NCBI GenBank assembly: GCA_029555925.1
Contig: JAKPQU010000336.1
Location: forward strand, 1 to 22,926
Source: Bacillota bacterium
Lineage (GTDB): Bacteria; Eremiobacterota; SpSt-956; JAKJGF01
DNA length: 22,926 nt
Reading direction: 5' to 3'
The notes under the pieces were generated by a model. The model was given only the letters and a program-made list of their open reading frames with translations. It was not told where the DNA came from and did not search any database. The position numbers and the translations under genes are program-made. Below are positions 1 through 5,415 of this stretch, one piece after another; position 1 is the first letter of the stretch, and every line of letters starts with the position of its first letter.

Positions 1-126
1 GAGTTCTACGTTATCTCCGATAGAACTGTCGCTGTCACCGAAGAGTTCTACGTTATCTCCGATAGAACTGTCGCTGTCACCGAAGAGTTCTACGTTATCT
101 CCGATAGAACTGTCGCTGCTGCCGGA
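1..126 (-). repeat. 42-bp in-frame tandem repeat (14-aa unit)
   Basis: Copies begin at 1, 43 and 85. The first two are identical over 42 bp. The third matches for about 34 bp before diverging, and a degenerate fourth unit follows at 127. In the minus-strand reading frame each unit encodes FGDSDSSIGDNVEL, acidic and Ser-rich. The near identity at DNA level indicates recent expansion. The array continues off the left edge, so the copy number is unknown. Confidence 0.9.
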
Positions 127-2010
127 GAGTTTTACATTATCAGTGCTTTTGCTTTTTTCTAAGATTTTTGCCTTATCAGGCTTAAGAGACCGTTCAATTT
201 TTTTATCAGGTCTGTCTGCAGGAGTATTTTTCTGATTAGATCTGGATTTAACTGATAAACCGGCAGCTTTATGGCTGATTTTTGAAATCTCCGGTCTAGC
301 CTGGCTAACTTTTGCCAGATGGATTTTTCTTTCACTATCCATAGTATATCTGACTTCTAGATCCTTAAGAAAATCCTTCCTGCCTGAAGTTGACGGCGAT
401 TCAAGTTTTTTTGCCTGAGCCAATATTTCATCAAGTTCTTTCAGGGTATTATTTATTACAGATGAAACTCTGGTGTGAACGTTTATTTCTTTGACAGTTT
501 TCTCTATATGAAAAGAAAGGTCTTTACTGGAACCATTCAAATGAGTCATAAGGACGATAATATTCTCATTCATTTTTCTGAGTGAATTTACAAGTGCTTT
601 AAGATCCCGAACCATATTATCGGTCTTATTATGTCCTTTATTATCTTCAGAAGCATCTTTAGATAAATTTTCACTTGCTTCAGATATGTTATTTAAAAAA
701 TCAAGAACAGAAACTGTCTGACTTCTAGAATCCAGAGATAATTGCTGAATAGCCTCTGCAATAGCTCCCATAGCTGCTCCACTTTCACCTATATGGGTTG
801 CCTTAATTCTGGCATTAAGAGCAATAAGTTCAATCTCTTTACCTGTCTGCTCTATATCACCTGCAAAACTGCACATCTGTTTTACTTTGGCAGCACCTGA
901 ACTCATTGAATTTGAAACATTACGATGGGTATCTTCGCTCTTTAAAAGAGAAGAAATAACAGAAGTCAGACCTTTTTCAATGTTACCCAGAAAAGAAGAA
1001 CCTGTCCTGTCAATATCGCCTACAGTATTTTTTATCGCTTCAGACATAGCAGTAATATGCTTATCAATAGCCTGAAGATTCTCTCTGATTCTGTTTACTG
1101 CTTCTACGAATTCCTTGAGAGAATATGCAAGCTGTGCTCTTTGAAGTTCACATATATATCTTATCCTGCCAATAAACTCTTCTCCGCCTCTGCCTCTGCT
1201 CTGAATTTCTTCTTTGAGCCATTTACAGGCATCGTTAATGGCAGAAACTACATGCTCTATCTGCTGCCTTGTAATATCATGGAACTGAATGGACATAACC
1301 ACTTCTCCTATATTGGTGCAAATATTCTGTGACTGTAATAAAATATTATTTGCAGCAGAGGAGGAATTAATATTCATATCCTGAAGTTCTGACACACTGG
1401 CTCTAACATTGTTAAGAATAGTAATTATTTGTTTATGCTGTTCTGTTTCTAACAGCACAACACCTGACATGGTATCTCCTATTATATCACTCATAACCTT
1501 TGACTGTTCTGTAATATCGCTTGATTTAGTTGCAATACGGGCAGCAAGTTTTTTAATATCATCTGCCAGTGTGTTAAATCCTGCATCACTTCGTCCAAGT
1601 CTGGCACTTTCAATTCGTGTGGAAATAGCCATCATCTTCAAAACTTTAACTATTTTTTTAAACCCTTCCATAGGCTTACAGATACTATCAAGCATATCTT
1701 TGATATGTCCGAGGTTATTTGAACTCTTCTGTAAATCAACATCTGAGTCTTTCAGGTATCTCTCCATACTATCACTCAGCTTCCCAAGACCTTCTATAGA
1801 ATTTATCATTTCCTGACCTGCTATCAAATTAACGGCAGACGAACATTCTCCGGACATTTTATCTGCCATAGAACTTAATTCCATCAATTGTGAGCCTATA
1901 GAAAGAAATTCATTTTCCGTAGACCTATTCACCGAATCAATTGTAGAAGCGCACCTGCCGAGAAGCTCCATCCAGGTTTTGTAATTTTTTTCTAAATTTT
2001 CTGTTATCAT
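1..2010 (-). CDS. Cytoplasmic methyl-accepting chemotaxis-like protein, 3' end outside window
   Basis: The frame is open for 670 codons from the ATG at 2008-2010 to the window edge, so the C-terminus is missing. I see no signal peptide or membrane segment; the protein looks almost wholly helical. Two stretches resemble the MCP signalling hairpin tip: around residues 125-155 (MAISTRIESARLG, then GFNTLADDIKKLA) and around 395-425 (ELIALNARIKATHIGE, then MGAIAEAIQQL). Between them, near residue 240, is SIQFHDITRQQIEHV, a motif of cytoplasmic MCP-like and CheZ-associated proteins. A basic, low-complexity linker leads into tandem copies of the 14-mer FGDSDSSIGDNVEL at the edge. From the family, such proteins relay signals to CheA/CheW or act as helical scaffolds. 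A partner is not visible because no che genes lie in the window. A weak SD (AGGGAA) precedes the start. Confidence 0.8.
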   Translation of the reverse strand, partial: MITENLEKNYKTWMELLGRCASTIDSVNRSTENEFLSIGSQLMELSSMADKMSGECSSAVNLIAGQEMINSIEGLGKLSDSMERYLKDSDVDLQKSSNNLGHIKDMLDSICKPMEGFKKIVKVLKMMAISTRIESARLGRSDAGFNTLADDIKKLAARIATKSSDITEQSKVMSDIIGDTMSGVVLLETEQHKQIITILNNVRASVSELQDMNINSSSAANNILLQSQNICTNIGEVVMSIQFHDITRQQIEHVVSAINDACKWLKEEIQSRGRGGEEFIGRIRYICELQRAQLAYSLKEFVEAVNRIRENLQAIDKHITAMSEAIKNTVGDIDRTGSSFLGNIEKGLTSVISSLLKSEDTHRNVSNSMSSGAAKVKQMCSFAGDIEQTGKEIELIALNARIKATHIGESGAAMGAIAEAIQQLSLDSRSQTVSVLDFLNNISEASENLSKDASEDNKGHNKTDNMVRDLKALVNSLRKMNENIIVLMTHLNGSSKDLSFHIEKTVKEINVHTRVSSVINNTLKELDEILAQAKKLESPSTSGRKDFLKDLEVRYTMDSERKIHLAKVSQARPEISKISHKAAGLSVKSRSNQKNTPADRPDKKIERSLKPDKAKILEKSKSTDNVKLSGSSDSSIGDNVELFGDSDSSIGDNVELFGDSDSSIGDNVEL

Positions 2011-2041
2011 ATTATTTTCCCTGTTCCTTATGTATTTATTT

Positions 2042-2062
2042 CGTAACGTGTTAAACGTGACG
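2042..2062. repeat. Heptad array, CGTNACG type, degenerate
   Basis: Three 7-bp units read CGTAACG, TGTTAAA and CGTGACG. The array lies about 30 bp upstream of the start codon of the chemoreceptor-like gene. Confidence 0.55.
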
Positions 2063-2086
2063 GGAAGATTGGACAAATAAAATCTT

Positions 2087-2152
2087 TAGATAAACTGCCT
2101 CTACATAATTTTTATCTAAAGCTTTACGCCATTTAAGATGAAAATTCCTTAC
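2087..2152. repeat. Dispersed repeat family CTCTACATAATTTTTAT, copy 1
   Basis: This copy shares the core CTCTACATAATTTTTAT with 11718-11765, and shares a similar core plus a downstream TACGCCATT...ATGAAAATTCCT block with 11884-11946. Reverse-complemented, the core can be read as DKNYVEEVYL-like peptide, so the family may descend from a coding sequence. Confidence 0.65.
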
Positions 2153-2309
2153 AGGAAACCAACGGGTTATGTGCTTATAGAATTATATCGGCAAAATAAA
2201 ATATATATTTAGTATATTAAATATTATAACAGAAAAAATTATAAAAATTAATAGGCAAATATGAAAATAGTGAGAGGAAAGGGAGGATATGGGAGAGAAA
2301 TATTGTAAA

Positions 2310-2346
2310 ACTATAGTGTATTTCGTAACTTATGATAATTTAAGTG
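2310..2346. repeat. Inverted partner of the repeat at 4271-4310
   Basis: The segment TATAGTGTATTTCGTAACTT and its continuation to TTTAAGT reappear reverse-complemented at 4272-4305 with few changes. Both copies abut a heptad array, and together they bracket aroK and the QueG-like gene. Confidence 0.6.
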
Positions 2347-2412
2347 AGTAGTGAGTAGTGAATGATTAGAAGTTTAATTTCCACTCACTATTCACTGCTC
2401 ACTCTTCACTCA
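2343..2412. repeat. Head-to-head heptad array upstream of aroK
   Basis: The left half reads AGTGAGT, AGTGAGT, AGTGAAT and the right half ACTCACT, ATTCACT, GCTCACT, CTTCACT. The two halves are complementary and could fold into an imperfect hairpin. It ends about 20 bp before the aroK start codon, so it would lie in the 5' leader of the mRNA or overlap its promoter. Confidence 0.75.
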
Positions 2413-2431
2413 TTAATGGAGCATCACGGAT

Positions 2432-2929
2432 ATGAATATCGTTCTTACCGGGTTTATGGGCAGCGGTAAAAGTACATGCGGTAAAATGCTGGCAGATATA
2501 ACAGGAATGAAGTTCATTGATACAGATAAATTAATAGAAGAAAAAACAGGCTTTACAGTCAGTGACATATTTACACATTACGGAGAAAAAAGATTTAGAG
2601 AAATTGAAAGTAATGTTATTGAAGAAGTAAGCAATATGGATGGCTGCGTTATTGCCACAGGAGGCGGGGCAGTAATGTCTTCGCAGAATATGGATAATCT
2701 GAGGAAAAAGGGGAAAATAATTTATCTCCGTATTTCTTATGACATGGTAATGGAAAGAACGGGGAAAAATATTGAGACAAGACCTCTTATCCATAAAGGG
2801 AAAGATATAAAAAAAATATATACTGATAGACAGGAATTATACAAAAAGAGCGATTTCCAAATCAATGCCGATAAAGAAATCCCTGAAGTAATGAAAACAC
2901 TTACGGAAATCCTGAAGATTTTAACTTAG
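2432..2929 (+). CDS. aroK: Shikimate kinase
   Basis: This enzyme phosphorylates shikimate at the 3-OH with ATP, the fifth step of the chorismate pathway, in the cytoplasm. At 165 aa it is near the usual length. Visible motifs are the P-loop GFMGSGKST (residues 7-15), the shikimate-binding Asp pair in FIDTD (D30, D32), the Arg in RFREIES (R56), the glycine-rich TGGGAV (76-81) and the lid arginine in TRPLI. GGAG lies about 11 bases before the ATG. No other aro gene is adjacent, so it stands alone. It is one of two genes here running toward oriC, against the local leading-strand bias, and it is flanked on both sides by repeats. Confidence 0.95.
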   Translation: MNIVLTGFMGSGKSTCGKMLADITGMKFIDTDKLIEEKTGFTVSDIFTHYGEKRFREIESNVIEEVSNMDGCVIATGGGAVMSSQNMDNLRKKGKIIYLRISYDMVMERTGKNIETRPLIHKGKDIKKIYTDRQELYKKSDFQINADKEIPEVMKTLTEILKILT

Positions 2930-2996
2930 TACCGCTCAAGGTAAAAAGGTATCCAAAAAAATTATGTATCATATTTATACATAACGTTTTTGCTCC

Positions 2997-3024
2997 CGTC
3001 ACGCGTTACGCGTTACGCGTCACG
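2997..3024. repeat. Heptad array, CGTNACG type
   Basis: Four perfect 7-bp units: CGTCACG, CGTTACG, CGTTACG, CGTCACG. It lies in the intergenic space between the convergent aroK and QueG-like genes. Confidence 0.85.
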
Positions 3025-3108
3025 ATATATAAGATTTTGGTTACGAATTTACCTGTAGCGGTACTTAGGGATTGTCTGGAAATAACTTATCATATTTACA
3101 GTCCTTAT

Positions 3109-3130
3109 CGTGACGCCTTACGCGTTACGC
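3109..3130. repeat. Heptad array overlapping the 3' end of the QueG-like gene
   Basis: Units read CGTGACG, CCTTACG, CGTTACG. The stop codon of the QueG-like gene (complement of 3118-3120) and its last three codons (Arg-Asn-Ala) lie inside the array. Confidence 0.75.
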
Positions 3131-4059
3131 TTCTCATATAAATTATCCATTATGAGTAAAGCATTTCTTCTGAGTGCGTCAAAATCTACAAATCCTGCAG
3201 AAATCTGATTACCTTTATATATATGTCTGAATTCTTCTTCAGAAAGCTTCAAGAACGGAATAAGAGGAATCTTAAAGCCGATAAAACCGCAGGGAGAAAC
3301 TTCTTTTACAGGTATTATGTTTTTATTCTGCGGACATAAATCCTGACAGGTAGAACATCCGTACAATCTTCTTCCCCAGAGTTTTCTATAATCTTCCGGT
3401 ATAATTTCTTTTTTTCTCCCGCTTATATATTGAAAACATCTTTTCCTGTCAATAATATAAGGTTTTATTATAGCTCCGGCAGGACATGTTTCAATGCAAA
3501 TATTACAGGATGCGCATTTATTTTGAACAGAAGGCTTATCGACAGGTAATTCAAGATCGGTAATAATACCTCCGAGAATTACTCTTGAACCATATTCTTC
3601 CGTATAAACAACGGAGTTTTTACCGTAAAACCCGAGGCCTGCTCTTACAGCAAGAGGCTTTTCGGCGAGAGGGCCATTGACAAATATTTTAAAATTCCCT
3701 GGCATATATGTATTTATAAATTTTACAAGTTTCTGAAGTTTTTTTCTTAAAAACCTGTAATTATTTCTTACTGTATAAAGAGCTATTTCTCCAAATGGTT
3801 CATCAGAAGGCATATTGTCTTCTTCATAATAACAAAGTGCCGCCATTATGATTGATTTGCCTTCAGGCATAAAAGATGCGGGAGAACAAAAAGAATCTAT
3901 TTTTTCTTTGTTCCATCTTTCATCTTCCGGTATATACCCTTCCTTTAAAAAAGTTTTGATCTTCTCTTTTTCTTCAAAAAGATCGTCAGAAGTGGTTATA
4001 CCAGCTTTTATACCAAGATTATAAGCTTCTTTTTTTATTTTATCACTGATTGTTTCCAT
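3118..4059 (-). CDS. QueG-like double [4Fe-4S] protein (epoxyqueuosine reductase family)
   Basis: QueG reduces epoxyqueuosine to queuosine in tRNA using cobalamin and two [4Fe-4S] clusters. Over 313 aa this protein shows the family core: RAGLGFYGKNS, the ferredoxin-like CxxCxxCxxxCP (CASCNICIETCP), and a second cluster set including CSTCQDLCP. It lacks the C-terminal HEAT-like extension of longer QueG proteins. Where QueG has a conserved VD..P segment with the catalytic Asp, this protein reads VNGPLAEK, with Asn and an apparent one-residue gap. The activity is therefore uncertain and it may be a paralogue with another substrate. The ATG follows a strong promoter by only about 8 nt. The C-terminal residues come from a heptad array. 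Confidence 0.8.
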   Translation of the reverse strand: METISDKIKKEAYNLGIKAGITTSDDLFEEKEKIKTFLKEGYIPEDERWNKEKIDSFCSPASFMPEGKSIIMAALCYYEEDNMPSDEPFGEIALYTVRNNYRFLRKKLQKLVKFINTYMPGNFKIFVNGPLAEKPLAVRAGLGFYGKNSVVYTEEYGSRVILGGIITDLELPVDKPSVQNKCASCNICIETCPAGAIIKPYIIDRKRCFQYISGRKKEIIPEDYRKLWGRRLYGCSTCQDLCPQNKNIIPVKEVSPCGFIGFKIPLIPFLKLSEEEFRHIYKGNQISAGFVDFDALRRNALLIMDNLYEKRNA

Positions 4060-4073
4060 ATTTTCTTCATTTG

Positions 4074-4102
4074 ATTATAATGAGTTCAGGCGAAAATTTC
4101 AA
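4074..4102 (-). promoter_or_regulatory. Sigma-70 type promoter of the QueG-like gene
   Basis: On the minus strand TTGAAA (4097-4102) is followed by a 17-bp spacer and TATAAT (4074-4079). The expected transcription start near 4067 leaves a leader of only about 8 nt before the ATG at 4057-4059, so the message would be nearly leaderless. Confidence 0.7.
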
Positions 4103-4190
4103 TAAATAAAGGTTTTTTTATATAGAAATAGAATTTTATACAGGTAATAATTTTATAGTTAGTTTCATAACTGTCCATAAATAATGACCT

Positions 4191-4270
4191 CGTAATGCGT
4201 AAAGCGTAATGCGTGATGCGCATGGATTAAACCCGTGACGCGTGACGCGTCACGCGTTACGCGTCACGAC
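4191..4270. repeat. Long two-part heptad array
   Basis: The first block is CGTAATG, CGTAAAG, CGTAATG, CGTGATG. After a 15-bp interruption the second block is CGTGACG, CGTGACG, CGTCACG, CGTTACG, CGTCACG. This is the longest array of the CGTNACG type in the window. Confidence 0.85.
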
Positions 4271-4310
4271 GACTTAAATTCTAATAAGTTATGAAATACA
4301 CTATAATGAC
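4271..4310. repeat. Inverted partner of the repeat at 2310-2346
   Basis: The sequence from ACTTAAATT to ATACACTATAATG is the reverse complement of 2310-2344 with a few changes. It directly follows the long heptad array, so both copies have the same array-adjacent arrangement in opposite orientation. Confidence 0.6.
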
Positions 4311-4343
4311 CTGTACATAAACATTTAATATAAAATCATTCCT

Positions 4344-4361
4344 CCCGTGACGCGTCACGGG
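4344..4361. repeat. Perfect 18-bp palindrome, two-unit heptad array
   Basis: The sequence CCCGTGACGCGTCACGGG is fully self-complementary and consists of CGTGACG plus CGTCACG with CC/GG ends. It lies about 10 bp before the ribosome binding site of the zinc-ribbon gene. Its upstream flank (4306-4343) resembles the flank of the array at 5319. Confidence 0.85.
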
Positions 4362-4381
4362 AACCAAAAAGGAGTAATATT

Positions 4382-4969
4382 ATGAGGCGTTGTTTCAAAT
4401 GTGGTACGGAAAATACTGATGATGTATATCTCTGTGTTAAATGTAGTTTCAAATTACCGAAGCTAGATGAAAATATATCACCTCAGACAAATATTCCAAA
4501 ATCTGCCCGTCTGTCGAGAATTCTGGAAATAAGTAACAATTATATGGATGGAGAAATATCTCCCGAAACAATGGTGGAAGAATTAGAACAGCAGAAAATG
4601 TCTTTCAGACAGGTTCTTATGAGATTTCGAAAGATGAATCTGCCAAAACCGTTGCAGGAAGAATTCAAAGAACAGATAGATCTCGGTATTGAAGGAATGA
4701 GTTCATTTATTGAAGCTATGGAAACAATTCAATCCACTGCTCCTCCGCCGAAAGATGAGCCAGATGACGAACCTTTTGAACTGGATGGCGACGGTAAGAA
4801 AAAAGTTTTGAAAGCTATGGAAAAAGCGAAAGAAGCAAATGAAATATTGAACGATTGTTATGAGAAGTCCTGTGAAAGTATGAGGCAAGTTCAGGAAGAA
4901 GCCATGATCTATGAAGATCAGCTCGGGAATATACTTCCGGAAGAAGAAGAAAAGGAAGAAGAGGGATAA
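4382..4969 (+). CDS. Zinc-ribbon coiled-coil protein of unknown function
   Basis: I do not recognise a characterised family. The 195-aa protein begins with a zinc ribbon, CxxC-x10-CxxC (C4, C7, C18, C21), with the same spacing as the zinc ribbons of the two kinases downstream. The rest is predicted helical: a charged stretch at about 45-115, an acidic linker (PPPKDEPDDEPFEL, about 121-134), a Lys/Glu-rich helix, and an acidic tail (EEEEKEEEG). It has no signal peptide or membrane segment. A good SD (AAGGAG) precedes the ATG. The shared zinc ribbon and position suggest that it works with the kinases, perhaps as an adaptor or substrate; that is inference. It runs opposite to the kinases. Confidence 0.75.
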   Translation: MRRCFKCGTENTDDVYLCVKCSFKLPKLDENISPQTNIPKSARLSRILEISNNYMDGEISPETMVEELEQQKMSFRQVLMRFRKMNLPKPLQEEFKEQIDLGIEGMSSFIEAMETIQSTAPPPKDEPDDEPFELDGDGKKKVLKAMEKAKEANEILNDCYEKSCESMRQVQEEAMIYEDQLGNILPEEEEKEEEG

Positions 4970-4974
4970 TATTT

Positions 4975-5095
4975 CTATAGATCCGGATTTATGAAGGTAC
5001 CAGGTATTTCTTTCAGATTAAGACCGTAAGCTCTCCCTGCTTCAAAATTCACTTTATCGTGAAAAGAAATATCCCTGAATATGATATAATAAGAT
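4975..5095 (-). pseudogene. Relic of the C-terminal PEGA-like end of a kinase paralogue
   Basis: On the minus strand a frame ending at TAG (4975-4977) reads IIFRDISFHDKV, then NFEAGRAYGLNL, then KEIPGTFINPDL. It aligns residue for residue with the C-terminal region of the kinase-like protein at 5416-7455 (VIYQEYSFTDKI, NLEANKGYIMKL, with a similar FVNFDL ending). Homology is visible for about 40 residues and fades where the IS1-like fragment begins. I infer that a second copy of the kinase/PEGA gene stood here and was mostly lost, leaving only its end. It has no start codon of its own. Confidence 0.6.
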
Positions 5096-5120
5096 AAAAA
5101 AATATTGAAGGAGAATAAAC

Positions 5121-5291
5121 ATGGTTTGTCCAAGTTGTGGCAGTGAAAGGACTATCAAAAATGGAACAATTCATAATGGCAGGCAAAAGTATGAGTGTAA
5201 GGAATGTGCCAGATAATTTGTAGACAACCAACAAAATAAAATTATTTCACAGGATACGAAAGATTTGATAGATAAGTTACTACTGACCTGA
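5121..5291 (+). pseudogene. IS1-family transposase N-terminal fragment, broken by an in-frame stop
   Basis: After a good SD (GAAGGAG) and ATG, the frame encodes a zinc-finger head, MVCPSCGSERTIKNGTIHNG then CKECAR, typical of InsA-like N-termini of IS1-family transposases. A TAA at 5214-5216 replaces the usual Gln. The same frame then continues with FVDNQQNKIISQDTKDLIDK, also typical of the family, up to TGA at 5289. The catalytic DDE part is absent and the element's ends are not recognisable. A 31-aa zinc-finger peptide could still be made because the translation signals look intact. An extended -10 element (TGATATAAT) lies about 35 bp upstream. Confidence 0.75.
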
Positions 5292-5318
5292 GCATAAGCA
5301 TTTAATAAAGGTCTTCCT

Positions 5319-5348
5319 CCCGTGACGCGTAACGCGTTACGCGTCATG
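5319..5348. repeat. Heptad array, CGTNACG type, near-perfect palindrome
   Basis: Units are CGTGACG, CGTAACG, CGTTACG, CGTCATG, which run through all four central bases in turn and are almost fully self-complementary. The 35-bp left flank (TGACCTGAGCATAAGCATTT onward) resembles that of the palindrome at 4344, so the repeated unit is longer than the heptads. Confidence 0.85.
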
Positions 5349-5415
5349 AGAGCATATATTTATTATTATGAAATTCTTTACCCGGTGTTTATCGTCACTA
5401 TCTCTTTAGGATTAC

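Larger units (their letters stand above)
2011..2431. other. Intergenic region between the chemoreceptor-like gene and aroK
   Basis: This 421-bp gene-free stretch holds three repeat elements listed separately: a degenerate heptad array at 2042-2062, a copy of the CTCTACATAATTTTTAT family at 2087-2152, and a head-to-head heptad array at 2343-2412. The sequence between them is very AT-rich. I found no convincing promoter or RNA gene in it. Confidence 0.6.
4060..4381. other. Divergent intergenic region with nested repeats
   Basis: These 322 bp between the QueG-like gene and the zinc-ribbon gene contain the QueG-side promoter (4074-4102), a long heptad array (4191-4270), the inverted partner of the 2310 repeat (4271-4310) and a perfect palindrome (4344-4361). 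No promoter for the rightward gene stood out. Confidence 0.6.

Noticed and set aside
1..126. CRISPR-like direct repeats at the left edge
   Set aside because: The copies are directly contiguous with a 42-bp period and no spacers, and they are in frame with a 670-codon coding sequence. They are a coding tandem repeat.
2343..2412. Attachment site or insertion-sequence ends around aroK
   Set aside because: The inverted arrays are heptad repeats found at many unrelated loci, with no transposase or integrase between them and no target-site duplication seen.
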